38,582 nucleotides of DNA from Fen-1038 sp042408355 (lineage in GTDB: Bacteria; Chloroflexota; Anaerolineae; Anaerolineales; Villigracilaceae), in NCBI GenBank assembly GCA_042408355.1, contig JBHORD010000182.1, positions 1 through 38,582 of the forward strand, written 5' to 3'. The notes under the pieces are model-generated. The model ran no database searches, was not told where the DNA came from, and was given only the letters and a program-made list of their open reading frames with translations. Positions 7,442 through 15,997 of this stretch are shown here, one piece after another. How positions within the stretch are numbered: the first letter of the stretch is position 1; the number at the start of each line of letters is the position of its first letter. The translations under genes and the position numbers were made by a program.

Positions 7442-7921
7442 TTATTCATTCACAATATCGCCCGACTGGCCGCCATGCTTTTCGACCAGTCGAATATTTT
7501 GAATGTGCATGGTTTTCTCGGCGGCTTTCGCCATGTCGTAAACCGTCAGCGCCGCGACAGAGACAGCGGTCAAGGCCTCCATCTCAACGCCGGTTTTGCC
7601 AAAGCTCTTCGCGGTGGCTGTGATTGTCACGCCCGGCAGGGATTCGTCCAGCGCAAGATCAACGTCAATTTTGGTGAGCGGAATCGGATGACATAACGGG
7701 ATCAATTCCGAGGTCCGCTTTGATGCGCTGATGCCCGCGATTTGCGCCACCGTCAGCACGTCGCCTTTCTTGATCTGTCCGTCGCGAATCAAATCAAACG
7801 TCGCCTTCTTCATGCGGACTTCGCCTTTTGCGATTGCAATGCGTTCTGTATCGGCTTTCTTGCCGACGTCCACCATGTGAGCGCGGCCAGTTTCATCAAG
7901 ATGAGTCAGTTTGGTTGGCAT
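7442..7921 (-). CDS. moaC: Cyclic pyranopterin monophosphate synthase
   Basis: MoaC forms cyclic pyranopterin monophosphate from the MoaA product, an early step of molybdenum/tungsten cofactor synthesis. The 159-residue protein begins MPTKLTHLDETGRAHMVDVG and carries the family motifs LCHPIPLTKIDVDL and GVEMEALTAVSVAALTVYDM. The frame stays open further upstream, but homology starts at ATG 7921 and upstream codons overlap scpA, so this start is chosen. A perfect TATAAT ends six bases before the ATG, suggesting a leaderless transcript. moaA is not in the window. Confidence 0.95.
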   Translation of the reverse strand: MPTKLTHLDETGRAHMVDVGKKADTERIAIAKGEVRMKKATFDLIRDGQIKKGDVLTVAQIAGISASKRTSELIPLCHPIPLTKIDVDLALDESLPGVTITATAKSFGKTGVEMEALTAVSVAALTVYDMAKAAEKTMHIQNIRLVEKHGGQSGDIVNE

Positions 7922-7927
7922 GCATAA

Positions 7928-7933
7928 ATTATA
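7928..7933 (-). promoter_or_regulatory. moaC: -10 box of moaC, leaderless
   Basis: Minus-strand TATAAT at 7933-7928 leaves six bases to the moaC ATG and no Shine-Dalgarno sequence. No convincing -35 box is seen. It lies in the 36-base divergent gap shared with scpA. Confidence 0.55.
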
Positions 7934-7957
7934 ACCGCGCCACATGAGGATGATATA

Positions 7958-8740
7958 ATGCAACCCGCCGTGGAAAATTTGCTCGGACGCCAAACCAATT
8001 ACACCGTTCACACGCCTGTTTATGAGGGCCCGCTTGATCTGCTGCTCGATCTCATCGAGCGCGCGGAACTGGATATTACAACTGTGTCGCTGGCGATGGT
8101 CACCGACCAGTATCTCGCGTATATTCATAGTCTTGAGCAATTGCGCGCCGACGAAATTTCGGCTTTCCTTGTAATCGCCGCAAAGTTATTGCAAATAAAA
8201 TCTGAAGCGTTACTGCCGCGCCCGCCCGTGCGCGAACCGGGCGAGGAAGATGTCGGCCAGTCGCTGGTGGATCAACTCAAACTCTACAAACGATTCAAGG
8301 AAATCGGCGCGTGGCTGGATGCGCGCCAGCAAGCCAATTTGCGGACGTACTTGCGCGTCGCGCCGCCGCCGAAAGTGGAAGCCAAACTCGATCTATCGGG
8401 TCTTACGCTGGAAGCGCTGGTCGCCGCGGCGGAATCGGCTTTTGCCAAAGGCGCGGAAAAGCAATCGCTCGGAACCGTCATCGCCGCGCCGAAAATCACC
8501 ATCCGCGAGAAAATTGATTTGATCTCGAAAACGTTGAAGCAATTACAACGCACTTCATTCCGCGCCCTGGTCGGCGATAAAGCGACCCGGCTCGAAATCG
8601 TCGTGACATTTTTGGCGCTGCTCGAACTGATCAAACGGTATCGCGTTCAGGCGCGTCAGGAAGGTCTCTTCAGCGACATCGAGATTGATCGCCTCGAAGA
8701 ATGGGGCGATGACGAGGACCTGGAACTGGAATTCGAGTAA
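7958..8740 (+). CDS. scpA: Segregation and condensation protein A
   Basis: A 260-residue kleisin that bridges the SMC heads with ScpB for chromosome condensation and segregation. The N-terminal part YEGPLDLLLDLIERAELDITTVSLAMVTDQY is the SMC-neck-binding region and is highly characteristic. A middle linker with charged residues follows, and the C-terminal winged helix (about residues 185-245: REKIDLISKTLKQL, TFLALLELIKRYRV) binds the SMC cap. Start at 7958 is supported by GAGGA at 7946-7950. scpB is not in the window. Confidence 0.95.
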   Translation: MQPAVENLLGRQTNYTVHTPVYEGPLDLLLDLIERAELDITTVSLAMVTDQYLAYIHSLEQLRADEISAFLVIAAKLLQIKSEALLPRPPVREPGEEDVGQSLVDQLKLYKRFKEIGAWLDARQQANLRTYLRVAPPPKVEAKLDLSGLTLEALVAAAESAFAKGAEKQSLGTVIAAPKITIREKIDLISKTLKQLQRTSFRALVGDKATRLEIVVTFLALLELIKRYRVQARQEGLFSDIEIDRLEEWGDDEDLELEFE

Positions 8741-8783
8741 ATAAAGAGCGCTGATAAATCACTTCTCTTTGCTGTTTGGGACA

Positions 8784-10799
8784 ATGATGAAGAAACTCTA
8801 CATATCAATTCTTGCCAATACAAGAGACGCCTTTGAAACCATTAAATCATCGCAAACTTTATTACTGGTTACACTTGCAATTCTCGTGGGGCTTGGAAGC
8901 GGGGTTGGCGTCTGGTTATTTAAGTTAACCTATAACTTTCTTGAATCCATCATGTTCAATACCGCAGGCGGATGGATGGCGCCGGTTGGAAAATGGACCA
9001 TCGTCATCATCCCCGTGATCGGCGGACTCATCGTTGGATTATTCAATCATTTTTTTCTCCGCGAAGAAAAAGTACACGGCACGGCGGCGGTTATGCAATC
9101 CGTGGCTCTGTCGGGCGGGCGTCTGTTCTACCAAAACGCGCCGGCCAAGGCGGCGGCTTCGGCTCTTTCGCTTGGCGCTGGCGCCTCTGTCGGCCCTGAA
9201 GATCCGGCAGTGCAAATCGGGGCTAATTTCGCGTCCATGCTGGGGCAGGTGCTTCGCCTGACGGACGAAAGAATCAAAACACTGGTGGCGGCAGGGGCCG
9301 GCGCGGCGATTGCGGCGGCTTTCAATGCGCCCATTGCGGGCGTTTTCTTTGCGCTCGAATTGATTCTCGGGGAAATCAGCGGGAACACGTTGTGGCTGAT
9401 CTTGGTGTCCGCTGTGGTCTCTTCTGTTTTTACGCAGGCCGTCTCAGGCACTGCGCCTGCCTTTGCAGTCCCGGCCTATCAATTTCATTCGATCTGGGAA
9501 ATACCGCTTTATCTTCTTCTTGGATTGATCGCGGGCCCCCTCTCGGCGCTGTATGCAAATTTACTTTATAAATTTCAGGATCTTTATAGCTCCTGGCACA
9601 TTGCGGAATGGATCAAGCCCGCGACTGCAGGCTGCGCGCTCGGAATCGCCGCGCTGTTCGTTCCGCAGGTTCTTGGCACTGGCTACAGTGTCATACAAGA
9701 AATTCTGATCAAAAGCGATTTCACTTTTGGATTTTTGGCGGCGCTGGTCCTGGCCAAACTGATCCTCACGCCGTTGAGTCTCGGCAGTGGATTCAAGGGC
9801 GGCGTCTTCGCTCCATCTCTGTTTGTCGGTGCGGCATTGGGCGGAGCGTTCGGGATGGCCGCGGCGTATTTTTTCCCGGGCCTCGGAATCGATCCGCGCG
9901 CGTTTGCGCTGGTGGGAATGGCGGCGGTTTTAGCGGGAGCCGTCCGCGCGCCGCTCACGGCTGTCATCCTTCTTTTTGAACTGACCAACGATTATCGCAT
10001 CATTCTGCCCTTGATGTTTTCGGTGGCGGTGAGCCTGTTGGTCTCACAGCGCATCCAGCGCGATTCGGTTTACGGAATCGGATTGGCGCGGCACGGAATC
10101 CGTCTCGACCGCGGCCGCGATGTGGAGGTCCTTGACGGAATCGCCGTCGGCGAAGTGATGCGGCAGGATACGACCGCCATACACGAATCGGACTCGTTGG
10201 AAAAAGCCGCTAACCTTCTGGAAAAGACGCGGCGTCACGGACTGCCTGTTATAAATGCGCGCGGAAAATTGGTCGGCATTCTTTCACTGCAGGATATTGA
10301 CCGCGCCGAAAATAAAAACGTGAAGGTCGCAGAAATTTGTACGCGTGATGTTGTGACGGCTTTTCCCGATGAAACTCTCTCCGCCGCCCTGCGCCGCATG
10401 AGCGAACGCGATATCGGGCGGCTGCCGGTCGTTGCGCGCGAAGACAAGCAAAAATTGCTCGGCGTTTTGCGGCGTGCGGATGTCATTCACGCTTACAACC
10501 TTGCCCTGGCGCGCCGCACCGAAAAGCGCCATCTCGAAGGAAACGTGCGGCTCGACGCCATCACGCCGGACCGCGTCGAAGTGACCGATATAGTCGTCAA
10601 CGCCGAATCGCAAATTGTCGGAAAGAAAATGAAAGAAATCCCTTTCCCGAAAGACTGCGTGATTGCATCCATCCGGCATGGTGCGAAGGTCATCGTTCCA
10701 CGCGGCGATACGGTTGTCCACGCCGGCGATGTGCTGGTTATCGTCGCACAGGGCAAGGCGCGCGAAGAAGCGATCAAACTCTGCCGCGCCGATCATTGA
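8784..10799 (+). CDS. CLC-family chloride channel/antiporter with CBS pair and TrkA-C domain
   Basis: About 671 residues. The first 430 residues or so form the CLC membrane domain: GSGVGVW near the first helix, GASVGPEDPAVQIGA (the GxExP signature, with gating-type Glu near residue 139), GSGFKGGVFAPSLFVGA, and AGAVRAPLTAVILLFELT. Two CBS domains follow (about 450-570), then a TrkA-C-like domain (about 585-665, ending HAGDVLVIVAQG). CBS domains often bind adenine nucleotides and TrkA-C small ligands, so transport may be gated by two cytoplasmic signals. A TTG at 8769 would add five residues; ATG 8784 is preferred. The 3' end overlaps the convergent VanZ-like gene by 7 bases. Confidence 0.92.
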   Translation: MMKKLYISILANTRDAFETIKSSQTLLLVTLAILVGLGSGVGVWLFKLTYNFLESIMFNTAGGWMAPVGKWTIVIIPVIGGLIVGLFNHFFLREEKVHGTAAVMQSVALSGGRLFYQNAPAKAAASALSLGAGASVGPEDPAVQIGANFASMLGQVLRLTDERIKTLVAAGAGAAIAAAFNAPIAGVFFALELILGEISGNTLWLILVSAVVSSVFTQAVSGTAPAFAVPAYQFHSIWEIPLYLLLGLIAGPLSALYANLLYKFQDLYSSWHIAEWIKPATAGCALGIAALFVPQVLGTGYSVIQEILIKSDFTFGFLAALVLAKLILTPLSLGSGFKGGVFAPSLFVGAALGGAFGMAAAYFFPGLGIDPRAFALVGMAAVLAGAVRAPLTAVILLFELTNDYRIILPLMFSVAVSLLVSQRIQRDSVYGIGLARHGIRLDRGRDVEVLDGIAVGEVMRQDTTAIHESDSLEKAANLLEKTRRHGLPVINARGKLVGILSLQDIDRAENKNVKVAEICTRDVVTAFPDETLSAALRRMSERDIGRLPVVAREDKQKLLGVLRRADVIHAYNLALARRTEKRHLEGNVRLDAITPDRVEVTDIVVNAESQIVGKKMKEIPFPKDCVIASIRHGAKVIVPRGDTVVHAGDVLVIVAQGKAREEAIKLCRADH

Positions 10800-11173
10800 G
10801 GCGATGCTTTCGATTTTATAAATTGCGCGGCGGCCAGCAACGCCGCCGCCGCGCCGCCGCCGTCGAACAGAAAAACGTCCGTTGGCGATGGATGCCGTCC
10901 CGGAACGAAGGATTGATGAAATTCGTCCGTTGCCGCATAAAGTACGGCCATCAACCAGGCCAGCCAAAGACGCTTCCGTCTAAAATCGAAGCCGCGCCAG
11001 TATGCAAACGCCAGCAAACCATAGCCAAGCATGTGTCCGCCCTTTTTTACAAAATAATCCATCGAACCAAAATTCGGAAGGTCATTCCCCGGGCGGGATG
11101 AAAACGCAAAGATCGTTCCCATCATCAAAATGGAAAATCCCCAGCGCTGAATAAATTCTTTGAAGGATGACAT
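10793..11173 (-). CDS. VanZ-like membrane protein
   Basis: A 126-residue protein with about four hydrophobic segments. VanZ-family features are the N-terminal TIFAFSSRPG, the KKGGHMLGYGLLAFAYWRG segment with a conserved His/Gly pair, and ATDEFHQSFVPGRHPSPTDVFLFDGGGAAA. VanZ was named from low-level teicoplanin resistance; most chromosomal homologues have no known function. The frame extends upstream, but ATG 11173 is chosen because homology begins there and a TACAAT -10-like box lies seven bases upstream, again without a Shine-Dalgarno sequence. Confidence 0.85.
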   Translation of the reverse strand: MSSFKEFIQRWGFSILMMGTIFAFSSRPGNDLPNFGSMDYFVKKGGHMLGYGLLAFAYWRGFDFRRKRLWLAWLMAVLYAATDEFHQSFVPGRHPSPTDVFLFDGGGAAAALLAAAQFIKSKASPQ

Positions 11174-11180
11174 GGGGTAA

Positions 11181-11208
11181 ATTGTACACGAGTTCCCTGT
11201 GCTATACT
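11181..11208. promoter_or_regulatory. Divergent promoter elements between the VanZ-like gene and the PPC-like lipoprotein
   Basis: On the plus strand TGCTATACT at 11200-11208 is an extended -10 for the lipoprotein gene, with TTGTAC 15 bases upstream at 11182-11187. On the minus strand TACAAT at 11186-11181 stands seven bases before the VanZ-like ATG. The two overlap, so the genes probably compete for polymerase. Confidence 0.5.
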
Positions 11209-11235
11209 TGTTTTTTATTTGTAAAGGAGACGACA

Positions 11236-12093
11236 ATGACTCGTTCAAAACGAATTTGGATCTCTGCCCTAGCCGTTCTATTTTTGACGGCCGCCTGCAT
11301 TGGAACTTCCGCGCCCGCCGCCCCGACGCTTTCATCCAACGAAGTGGCAACCGTGGTGGCCGCCACAATGCAGGCGATTACGCCTCAGAACACGCCGACC
11401 ACGGCTCCCGCAGCGACAGTTTCCCCAACTCCCGTTCCTCCAACTCCCACCACCTTCTCCGCGCCAACGCCGGTTCTGCCCAATGCGACCCGCATCAATT
11501 TCCTGACCGGCGCGACCGCAGGGATCGTCAGCGCGCCGATTCAACCGGGGCAGACTCAATACTATGTGTTACAGGCGCTGCAAGGACAGCCAATGATTGT
11601 GAATGTCAGCTCCTTGAATAATGACGTAACGCTTTCGATCAACACACAGGGCGGAACTTCCTTGTTGAGCGCCTCCGCTAAACAAACCACATGGCAGGGA
11701 CAATTGCCCGCCACCGAAGATTATTATTTCGGAATTTACGGCGGCGCCACCACAGAGAATTTCACGCTCTCCGTGCAAATTCCGGCGCGCATCCAAATTC
11801 CGCAAGGGAAGGATAAAGTCGTGCTGACCGGCCAAACCGTCGCCGGCTACACTGTGGATTATGTTGCCTACGCTTTGCAGGGTCAGATCATGAGCCTGGA
11901 GTTAAACAGCCAGGGCAACCAGGCCGCGCTCACCGTTTGGGGCTTCGCGGACGGTCAGCCTTATCTTCGATCCGTCACGGAACAAACCAGCTTCAGCATG
12001 AAACTGCCTTCGACGCAGGATTACATCATTGAAGTGGTGCCAAAAGCCGGAGCCACAGTCAACTATTCCCTGCTCGTAAGATTTCAACAATAA
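11236..12093 (+). CDS. Lipoprotein with Pro/Thr linker and two PPC-like domains
   Basis: A 285-residue exported lipoprotein: signal peptide with lipobox LTAAC at about residues 17-21, a linker rich in Pro, Thr, Ala and Ser to about residue 80, then two similar beta domains. Each has a GxxxxxYVLQALQGQPMIVNV-like strand pair (GQTQYYVLQALQGQPM and YTVDYVAYALQGQIM) and ends in a YYFGIYGG / YIIEVVPK strand, which resembles prepeptidase C-terminal (PPC) domains. No catalytic domain is present, so it is probably a surface or adhesion protein. AAAGGAG upstream of ATG 11236 fixes the start. The precise function is unknown. Confidence 0.75.
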   Translation: MTRSKRIWISALAVLFLTAACIGTSAPAAPTLSSNEVATVVAATMQAITPQNTPTTAPAATVSPTPVPPTPTTFSAPTPVLPNATRINFLTGATAGIVSAPIQPGQTQYYVLQALQGQPMIVNVSSLNNDVTLSINTQGGTSLLSASAKQTTWQGQLPATEDYYFGIYGGATTENFTLSVQIPARIQIPQGKDKVVLTGQTVAGYTVDYVAYALQGQIMSLELNSQGNQAALTVWGFADGQPYLRSVTEQTSFSMKLPSTQDYIIEVVPKAGATVNYSLLVRFQQ

Positions 12094-12129
12094 GCGTTCA
12101 ACAAATCTGACTGCGCATCCAACATTGAA

Positions 12130-12165
12130 GAAAGATCGTTGTCCATTGGCGGACAGCGATCTTTC
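12130..12165 (+). terminator. Hairpin terminator after the PPC-like lipoprotein
   Basis: A 15-bp stem with one G-T pair joins 12130-12144 (GAAAGATCGTTGTCC) and 12151-12165, with loop ATTGGC. The T tract is short. It separates the lipoprotein from the leftward pseudogene at 12184. Confidence 0.65.
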
Positions 12166-12183
12166 GATTCGGCCATCAAAGGG

Positions 12184-12455
12184 CTATATGTTCTCGTAGC
12201 GGATATTCACATTGGTTGTGCCATTTCCCAAATCCACGCCTTGCACAACAATTGCCTTTCCGCTTGGATCGCCGTCAAAAACGAGGCTGAACGTTGTGTC
12301 TGTGATGGCAGTGGTCGCAGTGCGCTCCGTCAGACCCTTCTTTGTGAACGCCTCACGTAAAAGGCAATTACATCCTTCAAACTCATTGTGGTTTGAAAAT
12401 TGATCGAACCATTGCCCAGATCTGTCAGGTTGCCATTGCAACTACCCTCTCCGCT
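12184..12455 (-). pseudogene. Frameshifted, 5'-truncated remnant of a lipoprotein-like gene
   Basis: Two reading frames on the minus strand join into one plausible protein. The upstream frame (from about 12455) reads CNGNLTDLGNGSINFQTT, then MSLKDVIAFY. One base is missing near 12355, after which the next frame continues REAFTKKGLTER and runs to ...GTTNVNIRYENI and TAG. The joined text (DVIAFYREAFTKKGLTE) resembles a motif often seen in Chloroflexota lipoproteins, a region of the form DVVAFYRxxLxxxGW. An in-frame stop lies at 12458-12456, and no signal peptide or start exists, so the 5' part is lost. A single sequencing error could explain the frameshift but not the truncation. The rest of 12166-12629 holds no other gene. 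Confidence 0.65.
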
Positions 12456-12629
12456 TTAATCGAATAAATAACTCTTAAATCCGCGAAGAGCGGATGAAGA
12501 ATCATTTGGGCGGAGTCTCGAAAATATGAGAAGCGCCACACGCTTAACGAACCCCGCCGTTATTTGCCTCCTGCCCTTCCTGCAATTTGCAAGGTAGAAT
12601 CAAAACATCTTCTCCTCCGAAGGAACACC

Positions 12630-13607
12630 ATGGAAGACATCCAAGCGTTTAGCGAAGAACTGATCGGCAACCTCGAAAGGGTCATCGTTGGTAAGCGGGA
12701 CGCCATCGAACTGATTGTGATCGGTTTATTGTGTCAGGGACACGTTCTGATCGAAGATGTGCCGGGAGTGGGAAAGACGATGCTGGCGCGCAGTCTGGCA
12801 AAGTCGCTGGCGTGTACTTTTAATCGTATCCAGTTCACGCCCGATATGCTTCCAAGCGATGTGACCGGCGTTTCGATTTACAACCAGCAAAAAGGCAAAT
12901 TCGAATTTCGAGCCGGCCCCATCATCGGTCAGATCATTCTGGCAGACGAGATCAACCGCGCCACGCCCAAGACACAGGCCGCACTGCTCGAGGCCATGGA
13001 AGAACGTCAAGTCACTGTAGATGGAACGACGCATATACTTCCGCGTCCGTTCATGGTGCTTGCCACACAAAATCCAATCGAATACGAGGGAACGTTTCCA
13101 CTGCCGGAAGCGCAGCTTGACCGATTCTTCCTGCGCGTCCGGCTTGGCTATCCCGATTTTCTGGACGAAATCAAAATCCTGGACGAACAACGGCTGAGGC
13201 ATCCCATCGAAACGCTCAAGCCCGTCGCGAAAGCCAAAGACGTCTTAAATGCCGCCGAGAAAGTCAAAACCGTCTTTGTTTCACCTGCCGCCAAACGTTA
13301 CATCACCGAGATCACCCGGCGCACGCGTCAAAGCACAGACATTTATCTGGGCGCCAGCCCGCGCGGGACGTTGGCTCTATCGCGTGCATCACAAGCGCGC
13401 GCCGCCTTGAACGGACGCGACTATGTATTGCCGGACGATGTCAAAGATGTGGCAGTGGCGGTTCTGGCGCATCGCATCATCGTCAGCCCGGCCGCGCGTC
13501 TGCGTGAATTGAGCGCCGACCGCATCGTTCAGGAAATCCTCCGTGCTACGCCGGCGCCGGGCGGCGACTTTCGTCAGGCGCCGGGCGAGAAGCAGAAATC
13601 AAAATGA
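12630..13607 (+). CDS. MoxR-family AAA+ ATPase
   Basis: A 325-residue AAA+ chaperone-like ATPase. Walker A is GVGKT at 46-50, Walker B is ILADEINRA, and sensor 1 lies in MVLATQNPIE, followed by the MoxR-typical GTFPLPEAQLDRFFLRV. The C-terminal lid contains ASPRGTLALSRASQARAAL. MoxR proteins act with von Willebrand/DUF58 partners to assemble or activate protein complexes; the DUF58 gene follows with a four-base overlap. ATG 12630 is chosen over an upstream start in the open frame because GAAGGA stands six bases before it. Confidence 0.93.
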   Translation: MEDIQAFSEELIGNLERVIVGKRDAIELIVIGLLCQGHVLIEDVPGVGKTMLARSLAKSLACTFNRIQFTPDMLPSDVTGVSIYNQQKGKFEFRAGPIIGQIILADEINRATPKTQAALLEAMEERQVTVDGTTHILPRPFMVLATQNPIEYEGTFPLPEAQLDRFFLRVRLGYPDFLDEIKILDEQRLRHPIETLKPVAKAKDVLNAAEKVKTVFVSPAAKRYITEITRRTRQSTDIYLGASPRGTLALSRASQARAALNGRDYVLPDDVKDVAVAVLAHRIIVSPAARLRELSADRIVQEILRATPAPGGDFRQAPGEKQKSK

Positions 13608-14923
13608 ATGTTGGGCGCATCATCGTTGCCCTCTTGATCGTTGCCGGCCTCTTCGGTTCATTCGTGACCGGCGCGGCTTTCTATTCCCATCTTTTGTATC
13701 TCGGTTTGATCCTGCTCATCGGCGCATGGATTTGGGTCGGAGTGGTGGCGCGCTCTGTACGGTTTAAGCGCACCGGCGATTTCTCACGCGCCAGCGTTGG
13801 CGATTTCTTCAAAGAACAATTCGAGATTGTGAATACAAGCCGGCTTCTGGGACCCTGGGTGGAGGTGTATAACGAGATGCCGTTACCCAATGTATCCGGC
13901 TCCCGCTTGTTGACGCGCCTTCTGCCGCGCGAAAAACAATCGTATGTCGCGCGCACCTGGCTCACGCGCCGGGGCGCGTTTCCGCTCGGTCCCACCACAC
14001 TGGTGATATCCGATCCGCTGGGATTATTCCGCGTCAGAAGGAGATTCCCCGCCGAACAAACATTGTTAATCCTACCCATGGTCTTTCCGATTACATCGTT
14101 CCTGTCGCCGCCGGGGTTACTGCCCGGAGGTCATGTGATTCGACGCAAGGCTATGGACATCACGCCGCATGCGGCAGGCATCCGCGAATACATCCCGGGC
14201 GATCCAATGAAACGGATTCACTGGCCCACATCGGCGCGGCGCGGACGATTAATGGTCAAGGAATTTGAGCTGGACCCCCAGGCGGAAGTCTGGTTGTTTT
14301 TGGACGCCCAGCAAAAAGCACAGGCATCCAGACCATCGGAGGCGCTGGAAATGCCTATTGAAAATATGCTGTTCAGCAGAAAACCGAAGTTGACGCTTCC
14401 GCCTTCTACGTTGGAATACAGCATCAGCATTGCCGCCTCGCTGGCGCATTATTTTATTGCGCAAAACCGCGCCGTCGGACTGGTTACGGAAGACCGCACC
14501 TACACCATGATTCCCGCCGAACGCAGTGAGCGGCAGGAAAACAAAATCCTCGAAACGCTTGCTTACCTGGAAGGCAAAGGCGATCTCTCGATCGCGGCAT
14601 TGGTCGGCGCGCAGTTGAGACAATTTCCGCAAGGCTCCAGCATCATCCTTATCACGCCAACCGTCTCGCCCCATCTATTGGTCGCCGCCGATGAAATCAA
14701 GCGGCGAAGCCTGCGGCCTGTTGTGGTTTTATTGACCGCCGAGACATTCGGCGGAAGCAGAGGCACGCAGAAACTTGTTGAACATTTGACAGCGCAGCGC
14801 GTGCCGGTTTGTCCCATTGATTGCAACGCAGATCTCGGGCAGGCGCTTTCAGCATTTTCATCACACGATTTTTCACAGGATGTAACTCAATGGCAAAGAC
14901 CAACGTTATCACACTTGACTTGA
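13604..14923 (+). CDS. DUF58 domain protein, partner of MoxR
   Basis: A 439-residue protein with two N-terminal membrane helices (about residues 5-50), a beta-rich region and then the DUF58 signature GIREYIPGDPMKRIHWPTSARRG near 190-215, followed by a vWA-like fold starting VWLFLDAQ. DUF58 proteins nearly always sit beside MoxR and are thought to be its membrane-anchored clients or cofactors. It starts in the last codon of moxR (ATGA). A transglutaminase-like third gene, common in such clusters, is missing here. The 3' end overlaps the next gene by 34 bases. Confidence 0.9.
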   Translation: MNVGRIIVALLIVAGLFGSFVTGAAFYSHLLYLGLILLIGAWIWVGVVARSVRFKRTGDFSRASVGDFFKEQFEIVNTSRLLGPWVEVYNEMPLPNVSGSRLLTRLLPREKQSYVARTWLTRRGAFPLGPTTLVISDPLGLFRVRRRFPAEQTLLILPMVFPITSFLSPPGLLPGGHVIRRKAMDITPHAAGIREYIPGDPMKRIHWPTSARRGRLMVKEFELDPQAEVWLFLDAQQKAQASRPSEALEMPIENMLFSRKPKLTLPPSTLEYSISIAASLAHYFIAQNRAVGLVTEDRTYTMIPAERSERQENKILETLAYLEGKGDLSIAALVGAQLRQFPQGSSIILITPTVSPHLLVAADEIKRRSLRPVVVLLTAETFGGSRGTQKLVEHLTAQRVPVCPIDCNADLGQALSAFSSHDFSQDVTQWQRPTLSHLT

Positions 14924-15795
14924 ATTTTCAGGGCAAGACACAAGCCATCGCTTCATATTTGATTCGACATTCGACCGGCGCGATATTAATCGAATCCGGT
15001 CCGGGTTCGACTCTCGCGGGACTTCAAGCGGGCCTCGCCGCAAATGGCTTGCGCCCCTCTGACGTCACTCACGTCCTGCTGACGCACATTCATCTCGATC
15101 ACGCCGGCGCGGCGGGATGGCTGGCGCGGCAGGGCGCGCAGATTTACGTTCATCCAATCGGCGCGCCGCACATGCTGAACCCGGAAAAACTTCTCGCCAG
15201 CGCGGCGCGCATCTACGGCGATAAGATGGATTCGCTGTGGGGCGAGTTCCTGCCCGTGCCGGAGAGCCGGCTCAAAGTCGCGAACGACGCGGAAGAAATT
15301 GTCATCGGCAATTTGAGATTCCTTCCCATCAATACGCCCGGTCACGCCGAACATCATTATGCGTATCTGTTTGAAGATATTTGTTTCAGCGGCGACGTGG
15401 GCGGCGTCCGCATTCCAGGTTTTCCATATTTGCGTCTGCCGATGCCGCCGCCCGAACTGCATTTTGGCAAATGGCGCGAGTCGCTTGCGCGCCTGCGAAG
15501 AGCAAAATTCAATCACATCGCGCCGACTCACTTCGGTATGTTCGACGATCCCGCATGGCATTTGAACGAAGTTCAAAAAGAACTGGATTCGGCGGAGCGC
15601 TGGCTGGAAAACGCAATGGAGCTCGAACCGTCCGTCGAAGAATTGCGCCGGATGTTTACCGATTGGGTAAACGAAGAGGGACGAAAACAAAACTTGAGCG
15701 CAGACGTGGTGAAGGCTTACGAATTGGCGAACCCGCCCGGCATGTCGGCAGACGGGATGCTGAGGTATTGGAAGAAGGTTCGGATGGCTGGGTAA
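14890..15795 (+). CDS. MBL-fold metallo-hydrolase
   Basis: A 301-residue metallo-beta-lactamase fold protein. The metal motif is THIHLDHAG with H66, H68, D70 and H71; further ligands are H in NTPGHAEHH and D in CFSGDVGG, and the last is in APTHFG. All ligands of a di-metal site are present. A C-terminal helical extension (about residues 220-300) holds MFTDWVNEEGRKQ. Substrate unknown; proteins like this include lactonases, thioesterases and glyoxalase-like hydrolases. ATG 14890 is chosen because the longer open frame would lie deep inside the DUF58 gene. Confidence 0.88.
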   Translation: MAKTNVITLDLNFQGKTQAIASYLIRHSTGAILIESGPGSTLAGLQAGLAANGLRPSDVTHVLLTHIHLDHAGAAGWLARQGAQIYVHPIGAPHMLNPEKLLASAARIYGDKMDSLWGEFLPVPESRLKVANDAEEIVIGNLRFLPINTPGHAEHHYAYLFEDICFSGDVGGVRIPGFPYLRLPMPPPELHFGKWRESLARLRRAKFNHIAPTHFGMFDDPAWHLNEVQKELDSAERWLENAMELEPSVEELRRMFTDWVNEEGRKQNLSADVVKAYELANPPGMSADGMLRYWKKVRMAG

Positions 15796-15858
15796 CAGCA
15801 GGGCGGATGCGGAGCCTGACCTTTGTATGTTATGCATTGGCATGTGCATAATTAGGTA

Positions 15859-15891
15859 ACGGCCTGTGCAGAAAGAAGGCGCGCAGGCCGT
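15859..15891 (+). terminator. Hairpin after the MoxR-DUF58-MBL operon
   Basis: An 11-bp stem with one G-T pair joins ACGGCCTGTGC (15859-15869) and GCGCAGGCCGT (15881-15891). The following GTCTGG..ATTTTT is only weakly U-rich. The rest of the 202-base gap to 15997 shows no gene. Confidence 0.5.
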
Positions 15892-15997
15892 CTGGCGGCT
15901 GGATTTTTCGGGTATTAGGTAAAATCCTTCACCCCGATTCTTCTAACAGGAGAAGGGCAAGGCTCCTCAATTGAAACGAAGTGGGGGGTAGTCGCTT

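Noticed and set aside
12184..12441. An intact 85-residue protein
   Set aside because: Its first third (MQWQPDRSGQW) makes no sense, while the alternative frame continues the good part; it is a frameshifted remnant.
14986..15849. A 287-codon minus-strand frame over the MBL hydrolase
   Set aside because: It is antisense to a gene with all metal ligands; composition is not protein-like.
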